Part shown: positions 17,669 through 26,628 of the stretch, in pieces
Layout: every line of letters starts with the position of its first letter
Numbering within the stretch: the first letter of the stretch is position 1
DNA from: Pseudomonadota bacterium
Lineage (GTDB): Bacteria > Desulfobacterota > Desulfovibrionia > Desulfovibrionales > Desulfovibrionaceae
Length of the DNA: 64,000 nt
Direction of reading: 5' to 3'
Assembly (NCBI GenBank): GCA_023419375.1
Contig: JAEZYD010000029.1
Span: forward strand, 1 to 64,000
Program-made: the position numbers and the translations under genes
The notes under the pieces: generated by a model
What the model was told of the DNA's origin: nothing
What the model saw: the letters and a program-made list of their open reading frames with translations, nothing else
Database searches by the model: none

Positions 17669-18112
17669 ATGCTGGAATTTACCGAAAACATGGGGCAGCG
17701 CACCAATCTGGAGCCTACGGCCACCCTCACCCTGACCTGGGAGCAGCGCGGCAAATGCCGTCAGCGGCTGCGGCTGGACAGCGGTGAAGAAGCGGGCCTG
17801 TTTCTCACGCGCGGGCAGGTTCTGCGCGAGGGCGATATTCTGCGCGCCGGGGACGTGCTGGCAATTGTGCGCAACGGCGAGGAACCCGTGGTGACGGGCA
17901 TTGCCCCCAACTGGGAAACCCTGGCACGCGCCTGCTATCACCTTGGCAACCGCCACGCCGCCTTGCAGCTCGGGCACAAGTGGCTGCGCTTCATGCCCGA
18001 CCACGTGCTTGAAGAACTGGCGGAAAATCTGGGACTGCGCCTGCGCCGCGAGAATCTGCCCTTTGTGCCCGAGGGCGGAGCCTACGGCGGCCACGGTCAC
18101 AGTCATGGCTGA
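17669..18112 (+). CDS. ureE: Urease nickel-delivery metallochaperone UreE
   Basis: Nickel carrier that hands Ni2+ to the UreG/UreF/UreD complex, 147 residues. The N-terminal domain (LTWEQRGKCRQRLRL, then LTRGQVLREGD) and the peptide-binding-like C-terminal domain (ACYHLGNRHAALQ) match the family. The C-terminus ends GGHGHSHG, a short His-rich nickel-binding tail. Its 3' end overlaps the chosen ureF start by eight bases. Confidence 0.95.
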   Translation: MLEFTENMGQRTNLEPTATLTLTWEQRGKCRQRLRLDSGEEAGLFLTRGQVLREGDILRAGDVLAIVRNGEEPVVTGIAPNWETLARACYHLGNRHAALQLGHKWLRFMPDHVLEELAENLGLRLRRENLPFVPEGGAYGGHGHSHG

Positions 18113-18992
18113 ATTGGCTGCCGGACTGGCGACTGAGCTGGCATCCGATCAGACGCCCCCTGCAAGGGCGCTGGCTGGCGGAGCCTGTCTTGCTCAACAT
18201 TGCGCAGCTCAGGCCGAAGATACCGCAGGACAAGCCATGCCGCATGCTGGGCGTGGCTGTAGCCGCGCGGCATGGAATGGGCCGCAGTTTGGCCTCACAG
18301 CCCTGCTCTATCTGGCGGGGCAATCCTTGCCCGTGGGCGGCTTTGCCTGGTCGCAGGGCCTTGCCGCCGCCGTGGAGCGGGGGCATGCGGCCACTACGGA
18401 AGGCGTGCGCCGCTGGCTTTGGGGCGTGCTGCGCCTCGGCCTTGCGCGCAACGACCTGCCGCTGCTGCTGCGCATGCACACGGCGGCATCCTGCGCAGAT
18501 GCCGATGCGCTGGCCCGCTGGAACGCCCTTATGCTCGCCGGGCGCGAAAGCCGCGAACTGTGGCAGGAAGAAATCCAGATGGGGCGCGCTCTGCGCCGTA
18601 TTCTGCACGATCAGGGCATGCTGCCTCATTGGCAGCTGCCGGACAACGCGGGGTACACGGCCTGTTTTGCGGTTGCCGCTGTCATGCTCGACCAGCACGC
18701 CCGCAGTATGGAACCCTATTGCGATCCTGCCGCGCAGCAGCGCGCCGGGGTGGACGCGGCCTGCGCCTATGTGTGGAGCTGGCTGCAAAATCAGGTGGCC
18801 GTGGCCTGCAAAACAGTGCCTCTGGGCCAGACCGCCGCGCAAAAACTGTTGCTGGAGTTCATGCCCGCCGTGCCGCAACTGGTGGCACAGGCTGCGGCCC
18901 TGCCCGACGAGGACATCGGCTCCAGCCTCCCCGGCCTTGCCCTGTGCAGCGCCGGACACGAACGACAATACACCCGACTTTTCAGGAGTTGA
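18105..18992 (+). CDS. ureF: Urease accessory protein UreF
   Basis: Activator in the urease maturation complex that gates UreG GTPase activity. With ATG 18105, overlapping the ureE end, it has 295 residues. The conserved core begins only near residue 62 (LLYLAGQSLPVGGFAWSQGL), so the first ~60 residues are an Ala-rich extension of doubtful reality. The in-frame ATG at 18237 would give a protein of about 252 residues, closer to family length, but neither start has a convincing ribosome site. The frame itself is certain from the core motif and the C-terminal LPGLALCSAGHE. It lies five bases before ureG. Confidence 0.88.
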   Translation: MAELAAGLATELASDQTPPARALAGGACLAQHCAAQAEDTAGQAMPHAGRGCSRAAWNGPQFGLTALLYLAGQSLPVGGFAWSQGLAAAVERGHAATTEGVRRWLWGVLRLGLARNDLPLLLRMHTAASCADADALARWNALMLAGRESRELWQEEIQMGRALRRILHDQGMLPHWQLPDNAGYTACFAVAAVMLDQHARSMEPYCDPAAQQRAGVDAACAYVWSWLQNQVAVACKTVPLGQTAAQKLLLEFMPAVPQLVAQAAALPDEDIGSSLPGLALCSAGHERQYTRLFRS

Positions 18993-18997
18993 ACGTC

Positions 18998-19627
18998 ATG
19001 ACCAATAGACCCTGCCTGCGAGTGGGCGTTGGCGGCCCTGTGGGTTCCGGCAAAACGGCCCTCTTGCGCCACCTGTGCATGCGCCTTCGCAAGCACTACA
19101 ACATGGCTGTCGTCACCAACGACATTTATACCCGCGAGGATGCGGAATTTCTGCTGCGCCACAACGCTCTTGAGGCCGACCGCATCATCGGCGTTGAAAC
19201 GGGCGGCTGCCCGCACACTGCCATCCGCGAAGATGCGTCCATGAACATTCAGGCCATTGAAGAGCTTCAGGCGCGCCATCCCGGTCTTGAACTGGTGCTG
19301 GTGGAAAGCGGCGGGGACAACCTCTCCGCCACGTTCAGCCCGGAACTGGCCGACCTCACCCTCTATGTCATCGACGTGAGCGGCGGGGACAAAATCCCGC
19401 GCAAGGGCGGCCCCGGCATCACCAAGTCCGACCTGCTCATTATCAACAAGGTTGACCTCGCGCCCATGGTGCATGCCTCGCTGGACGTGATGGAGCGCGA
19501 CACCCGGCGCATGCGCGGCGAACGCCCCTATGTGCTCACAGAGATGCTTTCCGGCGCTGGCATCGAGGCCGTGATCGCCTTTATCATCCGCGAGGGCATG
19601 CTGCGGCTGCCCGATCAGTCAGTATAA
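18998..19627 (+). CDS. ureG: Urease accessory GTPase UreG
   Basis: SIMIBI-class GTPase that powers nickel insertion into urease, 209 residues. The P-loop is GGPVGSGKTALL at residues 10-21, the metal site region is ETGGCPHTAIR, and the switch-like stretch LVESGGDNL and the base-recognition INKVDL are present. ATG 18998 follows CAGGAG; a longer open frame upstream lies within ureF and is a shadow. Last gene of the urea unit: a strong terminator follows 40 bases later. Confidence 0.97.
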   Translation: MTNRPCLRVGVGGPVGSGKTALLRHLCMRLRKHYNMAVVTNDIYTREDAEFLLRHNALEADRIIGVETGGCPHTAIREDASMNIQAIEELQARHPGLELVLVESGGDNLSATFSPELADLTLYVIDVSGGDKIPRKGGPGITKSDLLIINKVDLAPMVHASLDVMERDTRRMRGERPYVLTEMLSGAGIEAVIAFIIREGMLRLPDQSV

Positions 19628-19669
19628 GTGCCTTGCCTGCCGCGTGGATGCCCGCCATGCAGACGCAAA

Positions 19670-19697
19670 AAACGCCCGCTATTGCGGGCGTTTTTAC
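19670..19697 (+). terminator. Rho-independent terminator after ureG
   Basis: An inverted repeat (AACGCCCGC and GCGGGCGTT around TATT) followed by a T-run ends the urea unit. A preceding A-run means that it could also act for prfA, which converges from the other strand. Confidence 0.85.
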
Positions 19698-19722
19698 TAT
19701 CAATAGTAATGCAGGCGGTCGA

Positions 19723-20793
19723 TTAATCAGTAGCCTGCGCCTTGAGCGCATCGGCCTGCGCCACCGTGCTCAGGGCTTCAATCAGAGGATCAATTTCGCC
19801 TTCCATGATGCGGTCCAGAGAATACAGGGTCAGGTTGATACGGTGATCCGTGCAACGCCCCTGCGGAAAATTGTAGGTGCGGATGCGCTCGGAACGGTCG
19901 CCGGAACCAACCTGCGACTTGCGGTCAGCGGAAATTTCCGAATTATAGCGCTCGCGCTCGGCGGCCAGAATGCGCGAGGCAAGCACCTTCATGGCGCGGG
20001 CCTTGTTTTTATGCTGCGAGCGTTCGTCCTGACAGGTCACAACGGTATTGGTGGGCAAGTGCGTGATGCGCACAGCCGATTCCGTCTTGTTGACGTGCTG
20101 GCCGCCAGCGCCGGAAGCCCGGTAAATATCGATGCGCAGGTCTTCGGGGCGGATTTCCACGTCCACTTCTTCCGCTTCGGGCATAACGGCCACGGTGGCG
20201 GCAGAGGTGTGGATGCGGCCCTGAGCTTCTGTGGCGGGCACGCGCTGCACGCGGTGGGTGCCAGCCTCGAACTTGAGGCGGCTGTAGACCTTGCTGCCGC
20301 TGATAAGGCAGATGACTTCCTTGAGGCCGCCCGATTCGGAGGGCGACTCGCTCATGAGTTCCACCTTCCAGCCCTTAACTTCGGCATAGCGCGAATACAT
20401 GCGGAACAGGTCAGCGGCAAACAGGGCCGCTTCTTCGCCGCCGGTGCCTGCGCGGATTTCAAGAATGGTGTTCTTTTCGTCCAGCGGATCCTTGGGCAGC
20501 AGCATGAGCTTGAGCTCCTGCTCCACCTCGGGCAGTTCCGTTTCTATGCGGCGCAGGTCTTCCTGGGCAAGCTCGCGCATTTCTGGGTCATCATCGCGCA
20601 GCAGTTGCTTGTTTTCGGCCTGTTCCTGCAACAGCGCCTTGTGGCGGCGGTAGCTTTCAACAATGTCGCGCAGATCGGCATGGGCCTTGGTGAGCTTGCG
20701 GTAGTGTTCCTGATCGTTGAACACGTCCGGCTCAGCCAGGGAATGCTCCAGCTCCATGAATTTCTTTTCCAGACCTTCCAATTTGGCGAACAT
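19723..20793 (-). CDS. prfA: Peptide chain release factor 1
   Basis: Translation termination factor recognising UAA and UAG. From ATG 20793 the protein has 356 residues and begins MFAKLEGLEKKF; an earlier in-frame ATG adds 42 non-family residues. The codon-recognition tripeptide PAT lies in RVPATEAQGRIHTS, and the catalytic GGQ lies in GAGGQHVNKTESA. The PAT motif separates it from release factor 2 (SPF). The gene is 130 bases downstream of the DUF1385 gene on the same strand. Confidence 0.97.
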   Translation of the reverse strand: MFAKLEGLEKKFMELEHSLAEPDVFNDQEHYRKLTKAHADLRDIVESYRRHKALLQEQAENKQLLRDDDPEMRELAQEDLRRIETELPEVEQELKLMLLPKDPLDEKNTILEIRAGTGGEEAALFAADLFRMYSRYAEVKGWKVELMSESPSESGGLKEVICLISGSKVYSRLKFEAGTHRVQRVPATEAQGRIHTSAATVAVMPEAEEVDVEIRPEDLRIDIYRASGAGGQHVNKTESAVRITHLPTNTVVTCQDERSQHKNKARAMKVLASRILAAERERYNSEISADRKSQVGSGDRSERIRTYNFPQGRCTDHRINLTLYSLDRIMEGEIDPLIEALSTVAQADALKAQATD

Positions 20794-20925
20794 AGGTGTC
20801 TCCAACACGCTGTGGGCGGAAAAAACGAAAATCGGGCGCGCAGCCATGCCGCAAGCAGCATGCCAGGCAACAAGCCCATGTACAGCATCTGCCGCAAAAG
20901 CGGCAGAAAAAGTCGGCAATAAGCG

Positions 20926-21972
20926 CTATTCCGTGGTGTAGGCTACGGTGCGCACCCTCGCGCCGTCATCCGGGCCAAGGGCTTCACGCAGGGCCACCAC
21001 GGCCACCTCAAGCTGGCTTTCGTCAGGCTCGTAGGTGGTGAGCCGCTGAAGGGCCAACCCCGGCGCGCGCAGCACCGTCGCCAGCAGCCCTTCGGGCAGC
21101 TTGGCGGCGTAGCGTATAAGCTCATAGGCCAGCGCGCTGATGGGCACCATCAGCAGCAGCTTGACGCCAATGGTGAGGACATGCTTGGCAACCTCGCCCT
21201 GCGGCGTGTAAATGCTCAGCATCAGGGGAACCAGCACCGCATGCAGCAGTATGGAAATGCTGATGACAAACAGCAAAAACGTGGTTCCGCAGCGCGGATG
21301 CAGGCGGCTTTTGCCCATGGCGGCGGCAGCGTCCACATCCCCCCCCGCCTCGTAGGCGTGGATGGTTTTGTGTTCTGCCCCGTGATACTGAAAAACACGG
21401 CGGATATCAGGCACATACGAAATCGCCTTGATATACCCCATGAAGATGCAGCACTTGAAAAAGCCGTCCCAGAGGTGGAACGAAAGCCCTTCCACATCGC
21501 CGCCAAGGCGCGCCCAGAGCATCACCAGCGAGAGCAGGTGCGGCACAACCACAAAAAGGCCCACTGCCATCAGCAGGGCCAGAATCAGCGTAAGCACCAG
21601 ATGCCAGCCGGAGATTTCCTCCTGCTCGCTCTGGGCCACAGCTTCAACCGAGCGGTTGAGCGCCTTGATGCCGTTGACCAGGGTCTCCAGCAGCACAGGA
21701 AAGCCCCGCACAAAGGGCTTTTTGAGCCAGGGGCTGCGGGCAAGCGAAAACCACGGGCAGCGCATGGCACGAATGACGCCATCGGTCTGGCGAACAGCCA
21801 GTCCGTAGACATCACCGTGACGCATCATCACGCCTTCCATGACGGCCTGCCCGCCCACCGGGGCGCATTCCGCATTCAAAAGAGCGAGGGCAAGCTGCAA
21901 CACACCGCTCGCGCGCTTTGCGCGCGGGGCGATTTGCTGCGAGCCTGCCCGCCGCGAACTTTCGGGCGTCAT
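20926..21972 (-). CDS. DUF1385 family membrane protein (YqhQ-like)
   Basis: Polytopic inner-membrane protein of unknown biochemical role. From ATG 21972 it has 348 residues. The family signature VGGQAVMEGVMMR is near the N-terminus, followed by several hydrophobic helices and the stretch QYHGAEHKTIHAYE, then HPRCGTTFLLFV. The His, Glu and Cys residues in these motifs have led to the suggestion of metal dependence, but I know of no proven reaction. The start is uncertain: the ribosome site is weak, and the frame is open back into rpmE. The order rpmE, DUF1385, prfA is common in bacteria, which suggests a link to translation but does not prove it. Confidence 0.88.
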   Translation of the reverse strand: MTPESSRRAGSQQIAPRAKRASGVLQLALALLNAECAPVGGQAVMEGVMMRHGDVYGLAVRQTDGVIRAMRCPWFSLARSPWLKKPFVRGFPVLLETLVNGIKALNRSVEAVAQSEQEEISGWHLVLTLILALLMAVGLFVVVPHLLSLVMLWARLGGDVEGLSFHLWDGFFKCCIFMGYIKAISYVPDIRRVFQYHGAEHKTIHAYEAGGDVDAAAAMGKSRLHPRCGTTFLLFVISISILLHAVLVPLMLSIYTPQGEVAKHVLTIGVKLLLMVPISALAYELIRYAAKLPEGLLATVLRAPGLALQRLTTYEPDESQLEVAVVALREALGPDDGARVRTVAYTTE

Positions 21973-22009
21973 GCCAGTGCTGGAGTCCCGGTAAAGGCCC
22001 GACCCAAGC

Positions 22010-22222
22010 TTACTGCTGATCAAACTTGGCGTACTTCTTGCGGAAGCGGTCAATACGACCAGCGGTATCAAGAAAACGCTGCTTGCCGGTGAAGAAAGGA
22101 TGGCAAGCGGAGCAAACTTCCACGTTGACCTGTTCGCCCTTGGTGGAGAGCACATGCTCTTCATTGCCGCAAGCGCAGGTGATGGTGGCGTTGAACACTT
22201 TGGGATGGATATCATTTTTCAT
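22010..22222 (-). CDS. rpmE: 50S ribosomal protein L31
   Basis: Ribosomal protein of 70 residues starting MKNDIHPKVFNAT at ATG 22222. It has the zinc-binding (C+) form: Cys in TCACGN and CSACHPFF. The end GRIDRFRKKYAKF is typical. First gene of the rpmE, DUF1385, prfA set on the minus strand; the region upstream to 22498 is a divergent promoter region shared with tlyA. Confidence 0.97.
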   Translation of the reverse strand: MKNDIHPKVFNATITCACGNEEHVLSTKGEQVNVEVCSACHPFFTGKQRFLDTAGRIDRFRKKYAKFDQQ

Positions 22223-22498
22223 GGCAGCTACCTCGTGAACGCGGCATAATCCAGCTTTTACAGCAATTCGGACGCCCGCGCGTTTTACCCTTGGCGCGGC
22301 GCAGTACCGCACAAGGGCAAGCTATATAGCCCTCTTTTGCGGCTTTGGCAAGTGCGCCGGGCGGGGTTAAGCATAAAATGGCTTTACGACCTCCTGGGAT
22401 GCGCCTGCGGCAAACCATTTGGCGGCCCCATAATGGGCAATTTGAGTGCAACCAGGGGCAGCCTTGTGATTGGGGCAGCAAGCAGCTATAAGACCCCC

Positions 22499-23275
22499 AT
22501 GCCTAAATCACCCAGACAACGCGCCGACCAGCTTGTATTTGAACAAGGCCTCGCGGAAAGCCGCGAGCAGGCCCGCCGCCTTATCATGGCGGGCAAGATC
22601 ATCCTTGAGCAGACAGTTCCCGGTGCGCCGCCGCAGGTTGTGCCCAAGCCGGGGCATCCTTTTGCCGCCGACACTGTTTTTGCCCTGCTGGAACCGGAAC
22701 GCTACGTGAGCCGCGGCGCTTACAAGCTTTTGACCATCCTCGAGCACTTCAAGCTGGACGTGACCGACTTTGTGTGCCTGGACGCTGGCGCTTCCACCGG
22801 GGGCTTTACGGACTGCCTGCTGCAACGGGGGGCCAAACGCGTCTATGCGGTGGATGTGGGCAAAAACCAGTTGCACGAACGCCTGCGCGCCGATGAGCGC
22901 GTAGTGAACCTTGAGGGCGTCAACCTGCGTCATGCGGAGCAGAGTCTTATCCCCGAGATGGTTGATCTGGTGGTCGCGGACGTTTCCTTTATTTCCCTCA
23001 CCCTTGTTCTACCCTCGTGCATGCCCTGGCTCAAACCCGGCGGCATGCTCGCCACGCTCATCAAACCCCAGTTTGAGCTTGGCCCCGGCGAAACCGTCAA
23101 GGGCGTAGTGCGCGATGAGGCCGCCCGCCAGCGCGCGGTGGACAAAATTTTGCTCTTCACCCAGGCCAATCTGGGTCTTGAATGTCAGGGCGTGCTGCCC
23201 GCAGCCATCAAGGGCCCCAAGGGCAATCAGGAATACATGGCCCTATTTGTGCGGCAGGGTCAGGCGATCGCATAA
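22499..23275 (+). CDS. tlyA: TlyA family rRNA methyltransferase
   Basis: Predicted S-adenosylmethionine-dependent 2'-O-ribose methyltransferase acting on rRNA, often mis-named hemolysin. From ATG 22499 it has 258 residues. An S4 RNA-binding domain occupies about residues 4-65 (QRADQLVFEQGLAESREQA), and a FtsJ/RrmJ-like domain follows with DAGASTGGFTDCLLQ as the cofactor loop. The ribosome site for this ATG is weak, but the S4 domain begins right after it. An upstream in-frame ATG would add 54 residues of no known kind. It converges on dinB with only six bases between the two stops. Confidence 0.92.
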   Translation: MPKSPRQRADQLVFEQGLAESREQARRLIMAGKIILEQTVPGAPPQVVPKPGHPFAADTVFALLEPERYVSRGAYKLLTILEHFKLDVTDFVCLDAGASTGGFTDCLLQRGAKRVYAVDVGKNQLHERLRADERVVNLEGVNLRHAEQSLIPEMVDLVVADVSFISLTLVLPSCMPWLKPGGMLATLIKPQFELGPGETVKGVVRDEAARQRAVDKILLFTQANLGLECQGVLPAAIKGPKGNQEYMALFVRQGQAIA

Positions 23276-23281
23276 AGCCGC

Positions 23282-24544
23282 CTACTCCTCACTGTCAGAT
23301 TCTTTCGCATCCGCCGAGTCGGCATCCCCGGCGCTATCCGGGGTGGGCGCGGCAGCTGCCTTTTTTTCCGCGGGCGTAAACAGCCGCCCGCGCTGCACGG
23401 CCTTGTTGCCAAAGCGGCTGCGCAGATCGTCCAGCGCGGCATCGAGTTTTTGCCTCCTGGCCTCAACCTGCGGGTCCAGCCCCTGCGTTGCGGGCTTGAC
23501 CGCACCCGGCAAGACCAATTGCGCCACAGGCGCGTCAAAACCTGAAACCCCAAGGCCGATAAGCCGCACAGGCTGCGGCAGGGGCAGTTCGCGCAGCAGT
23601 GCGCAACCCACCTCGAAAATGGTTTCCGTGGCGTTTATGCCCTCCGGAAGAGTACGCGAGCGGGTAACCTGCCTGAAATCCGTATACTTGACCTTGAGCG
23701 TCACCGTGCGGCCCCTGTAGCCGTGCCGCCGCAACGAGGCTCCCACGCGTTCGGCATGGGCCAGCAGCATGCGCTGCAAAAAATCCCGGTCACGCGTGTC
23801 CTCGGTAAAGGTGCATTCCGCACTTTCGCTCTTGGCGGCGCGCTCGGTTTCTATGCCGCGCGGATCGCGCCCGTGCACGCGCTCATACAGCACACCGCCC
23901 CACTTGCCGTATTTGCGCAGCATGAAGTCCAGACTGTAGCGGCGCAACTGCCCCACGGTTCTCACACCCAGACCTTGCAGACTCTCAACCATGCGCTTGC
24001 CCACGCCGGGAATCTTGCCCACGGGCAAAGTCGCCAGAAAGTCATCCACTTCTTCGGGCCGCAGTATGAACATGCCATCGGGCTTGTTGATGTCAGAACA
24101 AATTTTGGCAAGGAACTTCACCGGCGCGGCCCCGGCGGAGCAGGTGAGCCCGCCCGTGGCCTCGCGCACACGCTCCTTGATGCGCAGAAGCAGCTCTTCC
24201 AGCGAGCCAAACAGACGCTCAAGACCTGTGGCGTCCACATAGGCCTCATCCACGCTGGCCTGTTCCACAAGGGGTGAAAACTCGCCAAGGGCCGCCATGA
24301 CCGCCCGCGAAAGCTCGGCATAGCGCGAGTATCGGCCACGCACCACAATGGCCTGCGGGCAAAGCCTGCGCGCCGTTGCCATGGGCATGGCGGAATGCAC
24401 CCCAAAAACGCGCGCCTCATAAGAACAGGTGGAAACCACGCCCCGCTGCTCGCCGCCCACAATTACGGGCTTGCCGCGCAGGGACGGATCGTCCATCTGC
24501 TCTACCGATGCAAAAAAGGCATCCATGTCTATGTGGATGATCAT
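23282..24544 (-). CDS. dinB: DNA polymerase IV (Y-family)
   Basis: Error-prone translesion polymerase, 420 residues. The palm begins MIIHIDMDAFFASVEQ with the first catalytic Asp, and the second acidic pair is in SVDEAYVDAT. The helix-hairpin-helix region reads GKIPGVGKRMVESLQGLGV, and a little-finger domain follows. The last ~50 residues are an Ala/Asp/Ser-rich tail that may end in a clamp-binding peptide, though no clean motif is seen. The upstream region holds a long hairpin element, so its promoter must lie between 24545 and about 24615 or run through from the antiporter gene. Confidence 0.95.
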   Translation of the reverse strand: MIIHIDMDAFFASVEQMDDPSLRGKPVIVGGEQRGVVSTCSYEARVFGVHSAMPMATARRLCPQAIVVRGRYSRYAELSRAVMAALGEFSPLVEQASVDEAYVDATGLERLFGSLEELLLRIKERVREATGGLTCSAGAAPVKFLAKICSDINKPDGMFILRPEEVDDFLATLPVGKIPGVGKRMVESLQGLGVRTVGQLRRYSLDFMLRKYGKWGGVLYERVHGRDPRGIETERAAKSESAECTFTEDTRDRDFLQRMLLAHAERVGASLRRHGYRGRTVTLKVKYTDFRQVTRSRTLPEGINATETIFEVGCALLRELPLPQPVRLIGLGVSGFDAPVAQLVLPGAVKPATQGLDPQVEARRQKLDAALDDLRSRFGNKAVQRGRLFTPAEKKAAAAPTPDSAGDADSADAKESDSEE

Positions 24545-24614
24545 GGCGGTATTTGATGCTCAACTAGATATTTTTATCTCAGTTCTGCAACGTTTAAAAA
24601 GATGGCTTTTGTCC

Positions 24615-24810
24615 TCTGGCAAGAAAATGGCCCGTTTCAGGACAGCAATCTACAAAGACGGTAGTCGTAGCTCGCACAGGTGCGATTTTGTTCTCCGGCA
24701 AGGAAGAATGGCTTTTTGCGCAAGGAGTGTACTCTTATGGTACTCGACTGGAGCAAAAAGCCATTCTGACGCCGCCGGTGGGCAAAAAAGCCCTGTGCGA
24801 GCTACGACTA
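24615..24810 (-). repeat. Stop-codon-anchored long hairpin element, copy 1
   Basis: Long imperfect hairpin between the antiporter gene and dinB. The outer 19-bp arms are perfect (TAGTCGTAGCTCGCACAGG at 24662-24680, complement at 24792-24810), and the right arm contains the antiporter stop codon itself. An inner perfect 15-bp stem pairs 24705-24719 with 24753-24767 around a small GAGTGTAC/GTACTC hairpin. A conserved tail (CTGGCAAGAAAATGGCCCGTTTCAGG, read in two halves at 24616-24641) follows on the dinB side. The same design occurs at 29.8-30.0 kb. It may act as a terminator on the minus strand or be a mobile or RNA element. Confidence 0.8.
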
Positions 24811-26496
24811 GTCGAGCTTCTCGCGCACACGTTCAAGCTCACTCTGCACATACGCCTCCGGCGCGCCCGCCGAGCGCAGCAGATATTCCGCCATGGCCAG
24901 CGCAACTTCGCGTTCGCCGCTGAACACGGCGTCCGCGCCTTTGTCGCGCAGGGAGCGGGCCTCGCTCACAAAGGCTGTGTGCGCCAGAATACGCGCATGC
25001 GGATTCACCGCGCGCGCTATGGGCGTTACTTCGCCTGCGGGGATACTGGGGGATGTGAGCAGCAGGGCCTCGGCCTTTTCCAGCCCAGCCTCGCGCAGCA
25101 CCTCGGCCTGCATGGCATCGCCGTGCACCACGGGCACCCCTTCGGCGCGCAAAAGCCGCACAGTGTCGATATTCATTTCCACAACCACGGGCAGCATGCT
25201 GCTGTCCTGCAAGATGCGGCAGCAACTGCGCCCAACGGGGCCGTAGCCCACCACAACCACCCGCGCGCGGTTGCCTTCGTCCGGCACGATCAGGCAGGCC
25301 GAAGATTCGGCAACGTTGCCGCGCTTGCGCTTCTCCCACCACAGGGCCACATCCTTGGCCTTGCGGTACAGCATGGGGTTGAACGTGATGGAAATGATGG
25401 CAGCAGGAATAAGCGCATTGTTGACCCTCTGGTCAAAAACCCCAAGAGTGATGCCAAGACCCGCAAGAATAAACGTAAATTCACCCACCTGCGACAGGGA
25501 GGCGGCCACAGACAGCCCCAGCTTGAGAGGCTTGCGGAACAGGCTTGTCATCAGCAGCGCCCCGAGGGGCTTCACAATCATGATGACAAAGAGGGTCGCC
25601 AGCATGAGGGGCCAGTCCTGCGCCAGCGAGGCGGGGTCAAAGAGCATGCCCACAGACACAAAAAACAGCACGGCAAAGGCGTCGCGCAGGGGCAGGGCTT
25701 CGGCGGCGGCACGGGCGCTGAACTCGGACTGCCCCACAACCATGCCAGCCAAAAATGCGCCAAGCGCCATGGACGCCCCAAAAAACTCCGCCGCCGCCAC
25801 GGCAATGCCAAGGGCCAGGGCCAGCACTGCAAGGGTAAACAGATCGCGGGTGCCCGTGCGGGCCACGTAGCCCAGAAACAGCGGAATAAGCTTTTGCCCG
25901 GCCACCAGCGTAAACACCGAGAGCGCCGCCAATTTGAGCAGGGTCATGCCCAGGGCGCTCCAGAATTCACCACCCGGAGAAAGAACCGAAGGCAACAGCA
26001 CAAGCAGCAGGATGGTAAAGATATCTTCCACCACCAGCCAGCCCAGGGCCACGTGCCCGGTGGGATTGTGCAGGTCATGGTTATCTGCAAGTACGCGGGT
26101 AAGCACCACGGTGCTGGCTACAGAAATTGCCATGCCGTAAACCGCGCCGGAGAGCAGATCAAAGCCAAAAAGATGCAGCAGTCCCATGCTTGCCAGCGTC
26201 GCCAGCGAGATTTGCGCCGCCGCGCCGCCAGTGGCAATGGCCCCCACGGCCAGCAGATCCTTGAGGTGAAAATGCAGGCCCACGCCAAACATCAGCAGGA
26301 TAACGCCGATCTCTGCGCATTGGGCCGCCGTGGACGCATCGGCCACAAAGCCGGGGGAGTGCGGGCCTACGATGATGCCTGCCAGCAGATAGCCCACAAG
26401 CGGGGAAAGACGCAGTTTCTGCGTGATAAAACCAAGAACCAGGGCGGCGGAAAGCCCCCCGGCAAGCGTAAGAATAAGATTTACATCATGGGGCAT
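24808..26496 (-). CDS. Cation:proton antiporter, CPA2 family, with TrkA-N domain (KefB-like)
   Basis: Inner-membrane monovalent cation/H+ antiporter. ATG 26496 has AAGGAG eight bases upstream, and an earlier in-frame ATG at 26583 does not. The protein has 562 residues: about twelve hydrophobic segments in the first ~390 (GYLLAGIIVGPHSPGF is an early family motif), then a cytoplasmic nucleotide-binding TrkA-N domain starting VVVVGYGPVGRS near residue 415. A quinone-reductase-like glutathione partner, as in Kef systems, is absent, so glutathione gating is not implied. The stop codon lies inside the hairpin element. Substrate (K+ or Na+) cannot be fixed from sequence. Confidence 0.9.
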   Translation of the reverse strand: MPHDVNLILTLAGGLSAALVLGFITQKLRLSPLVGYLLAGIIVGPHSPGFVADASTAAQCAEIGVILLMFGVGLHFHLKDLLAVGAIATGGAAAQISLATLASMGLLHLFGFDLLSGAVYGMAISVASTVVLTRVLADNHDLHNPTGHVALGWLVVEDIFTILLLVLLPSVLSPGGEFWSALGMTLLKLAALSVFTLVAGQKLIPLFLGYVARTGTRDLFTLAVLALALGIAVAAAEFFGASMALGAFLAGMVVGQSEFSARAAAEALPLRDAFAVLFFVSVGMLFDPASLAQDWPLMLATLFVIMIVKPLGALLMTSLFRKPLKLGLSVAASLSQVGEFTFILAGLGITLGVFDQRVNNALIPAAIISITFNPMLYRKAKDVALWWEKRKRGNVAESSACLIVPDEGNRARVVVVGYGPVGRSCCRILQDSSMLPVVVEMNIDTVRLLRAEGVPVVHGDAMQAEVLREAGLEKAEALLLTSPSIPAGEVTPIARAVNPHARILAHTAFVSEARSLRDKGADAVFSGEREVALAMAEYLLRSAGAPEAYVQSELERVREKLD

Positions 26497-26628
26497 GTAT
26501 GGTGCTCCTTTGAGGCCATGAAAAGGCAGGCCGCAAGCAGCTGAACGCCCGCTCCAGAGCTGTTCACGAATGGAAAGGGTCAACTGCTCCGCAAGGATTT
26601 TCCTGAGAATTCCTTGCCAAGAAATGCT

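Noticed and set aside
17901..18104. N-terminal extension of the ureF frame through ureE
   Set aside because: This part lies wholly within the certain ureE gene in another frame; it is a shadow.
24688..26544. 618-codon plus-strand frame opposite the antiporter gene
   Set aside because: Antisense shadow of a clear membrane-protein gene; extremely His, Gln and Arg rich with no family match.
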